A DNA stretch of 64,000 nucleotides from Gossypium raimondii (lineage: Eukaryota; Streptophyta; Magnoliopsida; Malvales; Malvaceae), in assembly GCF_025698545.1 (NCBI RefSeq), contig NC_068575.1:47253980-47317979 (forward strand), written 5' to 3'. The position numbers and the translations under genes are program-made. The notes under the pieces are model-generated. The model had not been told where the DNA came from, searched no databases, and worked only from the letters and a program-made list of their open reading frames with translations. This document shows positions 46,151-56,809 of the stretch, piece by piece. Position 1 is the first letter of the stretch, and every line of letters begins with the position of its first letter.

Positions 46151-48877
46151 TCATCGTCCTTCCGGATTTCTAATCTCAGAAAATACTGCCTTAGACAAGA
46201 GTCTGCCGGAATCCTTGCTGGCAAAACTTTGATCATCACTTGTCGTCAAACTGAAAGTGCTAGTGCTCTTGGAGTTGAGGACATGATCGCCGAGGCTACT
46301 GAAAACGTCCCCACTGTCATCTTCCAATTCAAGGCTTTGGCTTTTAAAGGGGGCCTCCTCATCAATGTCTGCTTCAGTGGCAGCCCCACCATTAACAGAT
46401 TTAAGCTTGGCCTCACCACTTTCTTGCAGTTGTAGTGCGAACTCAAGTCCCCACACCACATCGCCCATCGATGGCCTTTCAATTCCTTCGTCCAGCAAAC
46501 AACTCATTGTCACTTCAGCGAATTTTTTCAGACACTCGGGTGCAATCTTACCCCTCAAAAATGGATCAATGATTTTGTAAAGAGTTCCTCTTCGATGGCA
46601 TTGTTGAGCCCATGCTGCTAAGCTTATCTGTGCCTTCTCGACCGTTCGACTAATTGGGGGCCTCGCACATAGTATTTCACATAGTACCACACCAAATGAA
46701 TATACGTCAGATTTTTCCGTCAATTGTTGACGACGATAATACTCCGGGTCTAAATACCCAAAGCTACCTTTCACCACTGTGCTAACATGTGCCTTGGACA
46801 TGTTGGTAGGGCCTATTCTAGACAACCCAAAATCCGAAACTTTAGCCACCCACTTCTCATCCAACAAGATGTTCGTTGTCTTCACGTCTCGATGAATGAT
46901 GATGTGTTTTGCACCCGAGTGAAGGTAATGCAACCCACGAGCGGCACCAATACAAATCTGTAGACGTTGTTTCCATGCGAGAGGAGCGTTTTCGGTGTTG
47001 TAAAGATGATCACGAAGTGTACCATGAGCCATGTAATCGTACACAAGTATCATCTCGCCTTCGTCGTTGCAGTATCCGATTAACGACACCAAATGGAGGT
47101 GGCGTAGCTGCGAGAGCATCTCGATCTCGGTCTTGAACTCGTGAGCCCCTTGTTGAGACTCGGGATTCAACCGTTTGATTGCAACAGGGGTAGCCCCACC
47201 ATCGATGAACCCTTTGTATACATTACCGAAACCGCCAACCCCGATAATGAAAACACTGTCGAAGTTGTTGGTTGCCCCTTTGATCTCAGCCAGGGAAAAG
47301 TAGCGACAGAGATCGGAGGGTAGAGATGAGCCACGGGACTTGGTTGACTTTGTTGATTTGGTGGTTTTCGTTGTAAAGGAAAATTGGCTCCACCATGAAG
47401 CTCCGTCATTGGAACCTGAATCTTTGACTCTCCTCTTTCGCCGGAAAATCAAGAAACAAATGAGAGAGAGAACAACCAAGCCCGCAATTACACCAACCAC
47501 GATACCAATTATTGTTTTGCTGGTATTGTTGGACTTGGTTGGTGCCGGTGGTGAATTCCCTGGAGGGCTTAACGGGATGGGATCCGGATTAGGTCCGGAA
47601 AGATCAACACCATTGCTCAATTTGAAGATTTCTAGCCCATTCAAGATGGCATCAGAGTAAAGAGTCCTCCATGCCGGGGCAGGATGCAAAGCAACTGAGA
47701 GATTTTGTTGCTTTTGATTTCCGTTTCTTCCTATTGTCACAACATAATCCCTATACACTGGAAACCCATTCCCGGTACTCCAGGTTATAACATCTGCTTG
47801 AGTTTCTGCTGTTAAATTAGCCAAGAAGATCTCAAAGACTCTGTCACCTTCTTTCGTTATCTCTATCTGGAACTCGCAGAAATGTAACCTTACATAGTAA
47901 CTGAACCCAGAATCAACGGGAAACTCCCATGTCAGATTGTACTTATCATTCTCAGTCTTGTTCTGTCCCATGGTTCTGGCAGTGACATAAACATTCTTCG
48001 GAGCCGAGAATGATGATATAGTGCTAAAGGTGAGATTAACAGTGTTATTAACGGGAAGAGCGCTTGGATTCGCTATTGTCAAATAGTCGTCGTCACTTGA
48101 CCAGCTCCGGAACATTCCAGTGTCATCTCCCGGAGAGATTTGGCTCCCACCGACGTTGAGTCGGTACACTCTCTCAAGGGCAGTGTTGTTTTCTAGGAAG
48201 TAGGAGCGTCCTTCAGCCTGGCCTAGAAAAGGCACCTCATCTTCACTACCTGCTGTATAATATAGATTGGTGGGCATGGAAACAACTTCAATTCCATTGA
48301 TAAAAGCAAAAGAATCAGAGATATCAGGACTTGGGGTGAAGGTTAAGTTTAGCCTTTGACTTCCATCCACGTTTACACAAAATTCTTTGATCAGAGTAAC
48401 TTGGCGTTGTGCATGGAGTAAAGCACTGAAATTCTTGAGAAGGGTATAGGGACCTGCTTTGACAGAGAAGAAAGCTTTATAAGGGTCGTCAAAGCCTGGA
48501 TATGTTGTCGGGTAGAAGTAGAGGCGAATGAACTTTTGACCGGCGGTTAAGGGAATGGAGTAGGTGAATTCAGAGCGAGAAAGACGGGCTGTGATGTACG
48601 GGACCTGCTCAACCGAGTTCTGTATAGGTGCTGTTGAAGGCATGGATGATTTGTTGTTATTGCTTTGTTGCTCTGAAGGGGTGAATTTTCCGTTGACATC
48701 TCCGTCCCAAAGACGGCGATCGATAGATTGACCGCCAGAAGAACCACAGTCGATTGTGATGTTCTCGATGGGGGTGTAAGCGGCAACAGGGACAGAAAGG
48801 TATCCAATGAAGAAGAAGAAGAAACATGGAAACATGAGAAATAACAGGCTTTGAAGGCAGAAACTAGTAAACTCCAT
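46151..48877 (-). CDS. FERONIA-like receptor kinase (CrRLK1L), copy 2
   Basis: The 908-residue single-exon receptor kinase of the plasma membrane belongs to the RALF-sensing CrRLK1L family. Order: signal peptide about 1-32 with a Phe-rich core, tandem malectin-like ectodomain from AAYTPIENITIDCG (about 33) to about 425, Pro-rich linker, transmembrane helix 455-478 followed by RRKRR stop-transfer, juxtamembrane KTTKSTKSTKS, kinase about 535-815. Catalytic residues are intact: IGVGGFGNVYKG 545-556, Lys568, HRD 662-664, DFG 682-684. The tail ends FSEIRNPEGR. The start ATG at 48877 is the only one before the signal peptide. Domain plan and C-terminal ending match copy 1 at 13105, but ectodomain and tail differ clearly, so the duplication is not recent. 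The FERONIA-like assignment is by motif recognition. Confidence 0.93.
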   Translation of the reverse strand: MEFTSFCLQSLLFLMFPCFFFFFIGYLSVPVAAYTPIENITIDCGSSGGQSIDRRLWDGDVNGKFTPSEQQSNNNKSSMPSTAPIQNSVEQVPYITARLSRSEFTYSIPLTAGQKFIRLYFYPTTYPGFDDPYKAFFSVKAGPYTLLKNFSALLHAQRQVTLIKEFCVNVDGSQRLNLTFTPSPDISDSFAFINGIEVVSMPTNLYYTAGSEDEVPFLGQAEGRSYFLENNTALERVYRLNVGGSQISPGDDTGMFRSWSSDDDYLTIANPSALPVNNTVNLTFSTISSFSAPKNVYVTARTMGQNKTENDKYNLTWEFPVDSGFSYYVRLHFCEFQIEITKEGDRVFEIFLANLTAETQADVITWSTGNGFPVYRDYVVTIGRNGNQKQQNLSVALHPAPAWRTLYSDAILNGLEIFKLSNGVDLSGPNPDPIPLSPPGNSPPAPTKSNNTSKTIIGIVVGVIAGLVVLSLICFLIFRRKRRVKDSGSNDGASWWSQFSFTTKTTKSTKSTKSRGSSLPSDLCRYFSLAEIKGATNNFDSVFIIGVGGFGNVYKGFIDGGATPVAIKRLNPESQQGAHEFKTEIEMLSQLRHLHLVSLIGYCNDEGEMILVYDYMAHGTLRDHLYNTENAPLAWKQRLQICIGAARGLHYLHSGAKHIIIHRDVKTTNILLDEKWVAKVSDFGLSRIGPTNMSKAHVSTVVKGSFGYLDPEYYRRQQLTEKSDVYSFGVVLCEILCARPPISRTVEKAQISLAAWAQQCHRRGTLYKIIDPFLRGKIAPECLKKFAEVTMSCLLDEGIERPSMGDVVWGLEFALQLQESGEAKLKSVNGGAATEADIDEEAPFKSQSLELEDDSGDVFSSLGDHVLNSKSTSTFSLTTSDDQSFASKDSGRLLSKAVFSEIRNPEGR

Positions 48878-49484
48878 TGCTATGGAGGGAAAACAGAGAG
48901 ACAGATACGAAGAAAGGGATCAGAGATGAAATAAGCTAGAAAGAAATTATGAAGTCTTTAAGTAGTGTATTGCTTTGAAATTTCATACAACATTCTCTCT
49001 TTTCCCGTCACCTTCCTCAGTTTTCTTTCCCGGGGGTCAATTTTCAACAATGGCACGGTGCCCTTTTTTTTTGTACAAATATTAAACTGACCGACGACCA
49101 AAGATTAAGAAAAGGATTGAAAGCCAAACTATCATATAATATCAGTGGTATAATGTCGTAATGCAAATGAGAGTCACGGAAGACTTGTCAAAAGGACTCT
49201 AGCTTTTGGCACCACTTTACTGGTGCTTTTTAGCGTGAGGGATTATATTCCGTGTAATGGTTTTCTCACATTTGGTTGGTTAAAAAAATAAAGACAGCTA
49301 TCTGCAATCTGATGAGTTTGGATTTATAATATTATGTTGTTTTGTAAATGCAATAATATCTTTACCTAAATACTATTCAAACATCCATTTCTAGAAATCT
49401 AGAGCTGCAAAAAATTCTTTCTATTTTTCACACTGGAATTTTATTTTTTATTTTTTATTTTCAGGGTTTAGGTTACGTGGCTTT
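48878..49484 (-). promoter_or_regulatory. 5' UTR and promoter side of FERONIA-like copy 2
   Basis: The first hundred bases upstream (on the minus strand, before 48877) are C/T-rich (TCTGTCTCTCTGTTTTCCC), typical of a plant 5' leader. No TATA box can be fixed with confidence. Nothing else is recognised before the hAT-like element at 49485. Confidence 0.35.
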
Positions 49485-50129
49485 TAGGGGTGAGTAAAAC
49501 TCGATTTGATTTGAAAAAATTTAAAAAATTTTGAATTTTGAACTAATCGAATCGAGTTATTCAAGTTTTGAGTACAAATCGAGTTGAATTTTACAATATT
49601 CGAATAACAGATTGGTGTAAATACCCTTTTAGTCCCTATTCATTTTAAAAATGAGCAAACCGGTCTCTCTTAACAAAAAAATTCAAAATATTTATAAAAG
49701 TTCTAAAATATATTTTTTAAATTATAAAATTTAAAAAAAAATCTAAAGAATATATAAAGAAGCTTAAAATTTTAAAATTTTTCTAAAATAATAATTTTGG
49801 GACCTAAATAAGTTAATTAAATATTCAAGTTCATAGTACTAAAGTATATTATTTTTTATTTTTTTCTTTGAAAAAGCTTTCAAATATATATGGTTTCAAA
49901 TTTATGTGCTCTAACATGGAATTAGTTATACTGTAAAAATATTTTAATTTGACATGTTTAATTTTTTTTAATTTAACTCGAATAATTTCACTCGATTCTA
50001 TTCAACTCAAATTCCATTTCACTCAACTCAATTCGAAATTTTTTGAATCGAGTTAGGATGATAAATAGGACTCGTCTACTTCATTAACTCGAAATTTTTT
50101 AACTCAATTCGATCGAACGCTCACCCCTA
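49485..50129. mobile_element. hAT-like non-autonomous element, 645 bp
   Basis: The ends are inverted: TAGGGGTGAG at the left and the same ten bases read in reverse at the right (CTCACCCCTA), followed on both arms by TCGA-rich words (CTCGATTTGATTTG, TTCGATCGAATTGAG). Such TAGGGGTGAGC-type ends are common in plant hAT MITEs. The flanks GTGGCTTT and GTGACTTA agree at 6 of 8 positions, a possible aged 8-bp duplication. No coding region. A truncated relative lies at 11938-12081. Confidence 0.65.
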
Positions 50130-50214
50130 TGTGACTTATAGATTATATATTATTAATTACATATTTTATTCATGTTTAACTATGTTTTGGAATCTTTACT
50201 TATACTATTAGTAA

Positions 50215-50655
50215 AATCCCTAGTTGAGTTGGTGTCACGAGTCAAGCGGGCACCAACTCGGTTAGGAAATTACAAAAATGACCTTTCATATTTAAAACAA
50301 GTTATATTATTCGAGGGTATTTTAATATTTTTAATTTAAAAAATAAAAATATGCATACAATAGGATTTGAACCTATGTCACAGAAAAACTTTATAATTTA
50401 CCACTCAATCAAGACTTTATTTTAATTTATTTATACATTTTAATTTTACTGCACACTCTATTACCTCCATCAGTTGACAATTGTATGTTATTTTTAAATA
50501 CACATCGCCTTTTAAATTAATGATTTTTCACACGCATATGCATGTGATAAGATTTCTTATTAATAATATATTTGATTGAGTTGGCACCACAAGTTAACTT
50601 GATTAATCTTGACTCAAAATTGATGACAACATAGTAATAAACAATTTAATCTAAT
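50215..50655 (-). repeat. Second copy of the tRNA-like dispersed repeat
   Basis: The reverse complement matches 27500-27798 plus 34517-34590. On the minus strand it has GATTGAGTGGTAAATTA and ATAGGTTCAAATCCTAT, which resemble A and B boxes, ATGCATATTTTT, and the end AACCGAGTTGGTGCC. At 50225-50258 GAGTTGGTG pairs perfectly with CACCAACTC around a 16-bp loop. Because this copy is uninterrupted it shows where the copia element entered the first one. Confidence 0.65.
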
Positions 50656-51189
50656 TTTTATTTTAATATCGTATATATTTCATATGTTATTATTATTAAT
50701 TAGTTTTAAACCATACATTTCATTATTTATTATATGATATTTTTAAACACACATTTGTGTTCTAAATTTGTAATTTCCATACGCATACACGTGTGATAGG
50801 ATTTGTAGTATATATAACTAGGTTATGTAATACTCATGATATAGATGAAAAAAATATTTATTTAAAGAATGGTTTAAATTAATTTATTTAAAATACAATT
50901 TTAAAATTAAAAGATAAAAACATTTTAAAAATAGTTTTAAATTTTTACTAACAAAATTAATGGTGGTTAATTTGTGATGCCAAATTCCATAATTTTTTAA
51001 TACAATATAGGGTTTTTACCCAAATAGTATAGAAAAAAATACTGAAATAGGATGTCAGAAAAAAAATTTACCAAAATAGGTTACTTTTTCATTGGAGCCT
51101 ATTAGATAGGCGCCAATGAATAAAATAATAATATTTTTTTTGAATAAAATATAATTTTATATTTTTTCGGGTTAGTATATAACCCGTAT

Positions 51190-51285
51190 AATACATAGTA
51201 TTGGCGCCTATCTGGGAGGCGTCAATGGTGGTGCCTACCTGGGAGGCGCCAATGGTGGTGCCATTCTGAGAGGCACCAATGCTGT
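51190..51285. repeat. Subterminal palindromic repeats with GGCGCC motif
   Basis: Three successive blocks of about 27-31 bp follow the left terminal repeat: TTGGCGCCTATCTGGGAGG, TGGTGCCTACCTGGGAGGCG and TGGTGCCATTCTGAGAGGCA, each followed by CCAATG(G/C)TG or GTCAATGG. Each block is roughly self-complementary (TTGGCGCC...GGCGCCAA). Related words occur at 51093-51118, near 53607-53670 and near 53780-53805. They may be transposase-binding sites; that role is inferred. Confidence 0.7.
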
Positions 51286-51293
51286 TATTTTTC

Positions 51294-51302
51294 CCTATAA
51301 AT
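51294..51302 (+). promoter_or_regulatory. Putative TATA box of the MULE mudrA gene
   Basis: CCTATAAATACCC lies at the inner edge of the left terminal region, about 290 bp before the ATG at 51593, with a purine-rich leader (51330-51400) between. Its position fits a promoter inside the terminal repeat region, as in other Mutator elements. Confidence 0.55.
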
Positions 51303-51592
51303 ACCCTCAACACAGATATAAATTTTACTCCAGAAAAGAAAGAAATAAGAAGGAAGGAAGCAGAAGAAAAGAAGGAAGGAAAAGAAGAAAAAATTAGGTA
51401 TTTTGGTTTTTCTTTTTAAATAGAATGTAGAGTATTATTAGTAATTTTATTATTTGAAAGTTATTTTGTCATGTTATTAATTTTGTTAGCTTCTGAATGA
51501 AAAACTTTGCATTAAAATTTTTATGTAATCTATTTACATTTTGAAACTGTTTTAAGAAATTTGAAATTTTTTTTTTACGATCTAGTATTGAA

Positions 51593-52290
51593 ATGGATAA
51601 TCAGTTTTTTGTATGCGTTTATTTCGATGGAGAAATTTTGAAAACAACTGTGGGATGTATATTTGAATGTCGCAAACAAGTAGCAATGAGATTTGATAGA
51701 AATATCTCGTTTGATGATATGAAGGAAAAAATTAGTGAAAAAATTTATAGACGTTGTGGGAGAAGGATATCAAAAGTTTTCTCCAAGTTTCCAGTTTCAA
51801 CAGATCCAATAAAATTTACCGAAATGGAACTTGTAGACGATGAAGACGTGGAAACAATGGTCGCTCTTTATTGTGGGACTGAGAGTAACAAAAATGCACC
51901 GATTCAGTTATTTGCTGAGTTAGCCAGTGTGGAGGCAACTGAAGATCCCACTCCATTAGGTGAAGAAGATGGTGTTGAAGCGCCGTGTATGGTGGTTCCG
52001 GTATCGTATGTTGATAGCCAATCACCTATACATGGGATAAATATTGATCTTAATGCTGCAGTCGAGACTGATGTGGTTGGTGATGATGTATACTATAGTA
52101 GTGATCCTGTTGATTACGAAGTGGATAGTGAGAGTGATCCCGACGCAGACGAGGTCCCGGATGATATTGACGACGAAGGCGTGAATGAGGATGGAAACGT
52201 TAATGCGTCTTCAGTCGGAAACCAGATTCGTCGTTTTGTGATACACAATAATTCTGGGGCACACATGTCTCGGATAGACCCCGATGCAGC
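51593..52290 (+). pseudogene. mudrA transposase, N-terminal part only
   Basis: An ATG at 51593 opens MDNQFFVCVYFDGEILKT, the PB1-like/MuDR N-terminal region usual in plant MULE transposases (FDDMKEKISEKIYRR, then an acidic low-complexity segment with DADEVPDDIDDEG). Recognisable mudrA sequence runs to HNNSGAHMSRIDPDAA, about 230 residues. There the frame passes into antisense plant-mobile-domain sequence and stops at 52340. The zinc-binding FLYWCH/MuDR core, the DDE catalytic domain and the SWIM finger are all missing, so no transposase activity is possible. Typical full proteins are three to four times longer. Confidence 0.85.
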
Positions 52291-52525
52291 TGATCCGAAC
52301 CCGGCTAACTCTAAGTATGGTATTAGGCGTTCATCTGGCTGAAACCCTACACTATTAACACGGCCCCTCAATGCGCGGTACGGACCCTGACATTATTAAA
52401 TTAGCAAAATAGTTAATACAATATAATTTAATTCAACAAATAACATGAATATCAAAAATAAATTTTATTACCATCTCATTAATAATACTTGATATGTGAT
52501 TATTATTATTAATTAGAGAACCCAT
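52280..52525 (-). pseudogene. Plant-mobile-domain (MAIN-like) gene start, truncated
   Basis: On the minus strand, exon 1 (52525-52472) encodes MGSLINNNNHISSIINEM and ends at a GT donor. After a short intron with acceptor TGTCAG (ending 52387), exon 2 (52386 onward) encodes GPYRALRGRVNSVGFQPDER and LIPYLELAGFGSAA. From memory this is the start of transposon-borne plant-mobile-domain proteins related to MAIN and MAIL1, which continue with a conserved WRPETHTFH region; here everything after GFGSAA is gone. It is cut at the same point where mudrA is cut from the other side. It would be driven from the right terminal repeat. Confidence 0.75.
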
Positions 52526-52914
52526 TTCCTGCAAATCTGCAATAAAAAAATGAATTCAGTTAATTTGTTTCAAAAAATCAATAATTACTGTTAAATAAAT
52601 ACAAAATCAAATAAAATTTAATTATATAAAAGTTACATTATATAAAAATTAAATGAGTTAACAACAACTATATGATTAAAAAGTCAGTTATACTTAAACT
52701 TTTAATAAAATGATTTTAATTTTTTATAATTAAACTTTTAATGAAATGATTTTAATTTTTTATAAACTTTATATGTTAAACTCACCAAATACTAAACTAA
52801 ACACAACAACTTATAGCTTAATCCTAAATTACTAATAAATTAAATTTTAAATAATTACAAACACAAAATTTATAACATAATCCCAAATTACTAACAAATT
52901 AATTATAAAATAAT

Positions 52915-53290
52915 TACAATATTCATACAAAAAATTACAATATTACAATATATCCCCACATTACAATATTCATACAAAATTACAAAATTACAATATTCAT
53001 ACAAAAAATTGCAATATTCATACAAAATTATAATATTACAATATTCATACAAAAAATATAATATTCATACAAAATTACAATATTCATACAAAACTATAAT
53101 ATTACAATATTCATACAAAAAATTATAATATTCATACAAAATTACAATATTCATACAAAAATTACTAATCCAAAACTATAAATACAAATTTAATTATAAA
53201 ATAATTACAATATTTATACAACATTACAATATTCATAAAAAATTATAATATTCATACAAAAAGTTAAAATATTCATACAAAATTCTAATC
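52915..53290. repeat. AT-rich minisatellite with ATATTCATACAAAA units
   Basis: The word ATATTCATACAAAA(TTA) recurs more than ten times with spacing near 17-35 bp and small indels, within the presumed 5' region of the plant-mobile-domain gene of the MULE. It has no coding potential and is probably a replication-slippage expansion. Confidence 0.8.
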
Positions 53291-53892
53291 TAAACTATAA
53301 ACACTAAATATAGATAATTTATAATTAATAATTGATAACAAAAATTCACAATATCTTCTAAAATATATCCTAAAAATTCACAAACTATAAACTTTTAAAT
53401 TATAAACAAAATTATGTATTAAAAATACATTACCTTTTTTTCTTTCTTTCTTCTTCTTCTTCTTCTTCTCCTTCTCTTCTTCTCATTTCTCTCTTTTTTT
53501 TTTCTCTACCGTGTGGCATTGGGACCATTTGCAAATACTTATAGGCAAAAGAAAAAAAGCATGAAGGGACAACACATGCAAGAAGATGCAGGGGTCTGCA
53601 ACTGGCAAGAGGGCACCATTGGCGCCTCCATGAGGCTCCTTCATTGGCGCCTACTAGACAGGCGCCACCCGACCCGACCCGACCCGACCGTATTTTCACC
53701 CGTATTTTTTAAAAAAATTAAAAAAAGTATACAATTATATTTTATTCAAAAATATATATATTATTATTTTATTCATTAGCGCCTATCTAATAGGCTCCAA
53801 TGAAAAAGTAACCTATTTTAGTAAAAAAAATTCTAACATCCTATTTCAGTATTTTTTTTTCTATACTATTTGGGTAAAAACCCTACAATATA

Positions 53893-55221
53893 GATATAGA
53901 GATGAAGCTAAAAAGTAATTAATCTACATCTCTAAAATTACAAACATAATTTTATAACAAGATATTTCTAGCAAACCAACCAGCGCCCGCTGGGGTCCAT
54001 CCCTAAAATTGGAAAATTTTCATTTAGACTCCTTAAAATTTTTAAAATTTTAAATTAATAAAGATAAAATTTTCTTTGGCCCCCTAAAAATATAAAAAAT
54101 TAATTCAATCTTTTAAAAATTATAAAATATAAACTATTAAAATAACAAAATTACATTTTTTTTATCGTAAGACTTACAATTTAATTTCGACCCCTAAAAG
54201 AATTTTCCTAATTTCACCCTTGAAAACAACCCATTCAAAAAAAATGAATACACGAATAAATCACTGTAATTGAAGGGGATGTGCCCAAAAAAAAATTTGT
54301 GTGACAACGAATTGGAAACTTCTGCCTTTTTGAATAATAGTCCAAACATTGCATCTGAATGGCAAGTTGCATGGCAAGTTGCTGTTTCAGTTCAAACCCT
54401 CAATCAATTATGAAAAGACTATCCATGACCATGCAACTTTTCTGCTATCATACAATTCACTTCATGCCCATAGAAAGTAAGTTAGTGTGGACATCAAGTT
54501 GTTGGTATTTAATAAATAAGGTTGTTGGCATTTAATAGCAGTAGGTGGTATTGATTAGTATTTTAAATCAATAAGGATCAATTTGTGTCAGTTAATATCA
54601 ATTTACACATAAATATAGAACAAAAAAAATTTCATGATTTCTGTAGAAGTCATACAATGACGATGATAATGAAAATGAGAAATGTTTATGCGAGCGAGTG
54701 GCAAATCAATAGCGGTGGCGTACAATTTGGAGGTACCTTTCTGCCTGAATTACTATCAGGAAGGCAAGACTCGCCAGTATTACGGTCGCAGGGTCAAGGG
54801 ATCTGGTTGTTTTATATTTACTGTTGCCAAAGTTGGATGCTGCACTTGCTTCGGAATCCATCACCAACTCCATCGTCTTTATGTCGTCTGAAAGCTGCTA
54901 GCACTCTTTATTTTAAGAACCACCGGCTGCCGATGCTCTTGTTCTTCTTAACCATGTCGCCGCACAGTGTCGGTTGGTGCTCAATAGCATCACCATTATC
55001 ATTAGCGCCAGCATTGCTAAACTCAAACCTCGATCATTCTCCTGCTGCCTCCCAAAACCTCTCTTATCATACAAAGGCACAACATTTCAATTTCATATAT
55101 GAAATCGATTCTTATCCATTGACCTTAATATAATATATATGTTTCATAAAAAAATTGTATATATATGTGAAGAAAAATATTTATACAAAGCATACAATAA
55201 TTAACAGATCACGGGTGTAGA
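53893..55221. other. Spacer with one unrecognised open region
   Basis: No gene is supported. The part 54657-55133 is less AT-rich and has two overlapping open frames of 69 and 158 codons, but neither product resembles a known protein, and reverse-strand reading does not help. It could be an old gene fragment. The rest is AT-rich. Confidence 0.35.
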
Positions 55222-55422
55222 TGTTAGGATTTGATAATCTATTTTATGTTGTTTGGATAATAAATTCCGTTTTGTCAGTGATATTTATTTGTTTGATTTA
55301 TTTAAAGTCGTTGAGTCATGAATTTCTTTTCTCTCTTTTCAGTTGTGATGTATGGCTATATAAAGTCATTTCCTCCTTCAATAATTGATATTCAATTCTT
55401 TTCAAAATTCTCTTTACCTTAC
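55222..55422 (+). repeat. 5' LTR of an outer copia element
   Basis: It begins TGTTAGGATTTGATAATC and ends CTTTACCTTACA. Within it are ATGGCTATATAAAGTC (TATA-like, near 55356) and a T/C-rich tail. Three bases later, TGGTATCAGCGC (55425-55436) matches the tRNA-Met primer-binding consensus at all but one position, which fixes the right boundary. Confidence 0.8.
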
Positions 55423-55424
55423 AT

Positions 55425-56470
55425 TTGGTATCAGCGCTTCTTCAAGGGACCTGATTGATTTAGAAGCAACAGCTCTCTATGTGATATTTTAGGCATTGAA
55501 GATGGCAACAGAAAGTTCATTTGTGTAGCTTGTTGTTCCAAAATTTGATGGACCCTATGATCATTGGGCAATGCTCATGGAAAACTTTATGCGATCAAAG
55601 GAATATTGGATCATAGTAGAAAATGGGGTACCTACAACAGTAGAAGGTAAAGGCCTAACAAAGGCAGAGAAGAAATAGGTCGAGGATCAAAAGTTGAAAG
55701 ATTTGAGGGCAAAGAACTACCTATTTCAAGTATTAGATCGTTTAATCCTTGAGACAATCCTTAATAAGGATGCATCTAAAATTATATAGGATTCCATTAA
55801 ACAGAAATTTTAAGGTGCAACAAGAGTAAAACATGCACACCTACAGGCTCTGCGAAAGGAATTTGAGATTCTTGAAATGAAGATTGGTGAATCTATCAAT
55901 GAATATTTTGCTCGAACTCTCACAATAGTCAACAAGATGAAAATAAATTGTGAGAACAATACAGATGCTGAAGTGATCTAAAAAAAATTCTGAGATCAAT
56001 GACTTCCAAGTTTAACTATGTTGTGTGTTCCATTGAGGAATCTAAAGACACAAGCATCTTGAATGTTGATGAATTACAAAGCAGCTTGTTGGTGCATGAG
56101 CAACGTATCAACATGAGTTCTTTAGCTAAAGAAACACAAGCGTTGAAGATTTTTTTTTGAGGAATAATTTGGTTCAAGAGGTCAAGGTCGAGGTGGTTAC
56201 AGAGGAAGAGGAAGGGGAAGAGGAGACAAGGTCTTGATAACGCCACTGCGGAATGCTACAAATGTCACAAATTAAGACATTTTCAAGGGGAATGCTCAAG
56301 CAAAGGGCCAAACTATGCAGAAACTCAGGAGACAGTGAAGTTAGGCAACAACACAAGCTTGGCTGTAACAGGAAAAGGGCAATGTAAAAATATAGCGGAT
56401 GGAATGTTGCAGATCATCACAGGAGTTTTTTATGTGCCAGAATTGAAGAATAATTGCTGAGTGTGGGGCA
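55425..56470 (+). pseudogene. Outer copia gag, broken; continues at 63969
   Basis: The ATG at 55502 opens MATESSFV, stop (TAG for an expected CAG), then VVPKFDGPYDHWAMLMENFM, RSKEYWIIVENGVP, LRAKNYLFQVLDR, and LQALRKEFEILEMKIGESIN, a UBN2/copia Gag. A damaged zinc knuckle ECYKCHKLRHFQGEC follows near 56250. Protease is largely lost by deletion, leaving FYVPELKNN. At LSVG the frame is broken by the solo LTR at 56471-63968 and resumes as KLQEKGLVVL at 63974. At least five in-frame stops precede that. The pol part lies beyond the window. Confidence 0.82.
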
Positions 56471-56809
56471 TGTCAAAACCACTTTTTGAAAACAAAAATT
56501 AGTCGTCGACTTTAAATGAAAATGGAGAGTCGCCATCGATCCTTTATTGAGGTGTGATCGGATCACCTTGAAAACAATTTTGGTCTACGAATTTTAGGGA
56601 GAAAAATGGGTTCAGGAGTCGGTTACGTACGAGGAAGGATTAACACCCTCATAACGCCCAAAATTGACACCGAATTGATTAATTAATGTCTTAGTGTCGA
56701 AAATTTGAAAAGATTTTAAAATACGATCCTTTTTAAAAGAAGATTTGAATAAATTGACTTGGATGATAAGACCCGCTTATTTCGAAGAAGTAAAATGTCA
56801 CACCCAGTG

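Larger units (their letters stand above)
51010..53883. mobile_element. Mutator-like element (MULE), deletion derivative
   Basis: The ends are inverted and start GGGTTTTTACCCAAATAGTA on both arms. The similarity continues for about 160-190 bp with only short gaps (both contain TTTCATTGGAGCCTATTAGA and TGAATAAAATATAATT). A perfect 9-bp duplication TACAATATA flanks it (51001-51009 and 53884-53892), as in Mutator insertions. Inside, a mudrA N-terminal remnant on the plus strand meets a plant-mobile-domain gene start on the minus strand; both lack their 3' parts. It is therefore non-autonomous, derived from a two-gene element by internal deletion. Confidence 0.95.

Noticed and set aside
51593..52342. 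Complete 249-residue host protein
   Set aside because: It lies between Mutator terminal repeats, matches only the N terminus of mudrA, and its last 17 or so codons are antisense to another gene.
54657..55133. 158-codon frame, possible small gene
   Set aside because: No recognisable motif, no conserved start context and an overlapping equal-quality frame; left as unexplained sequence.
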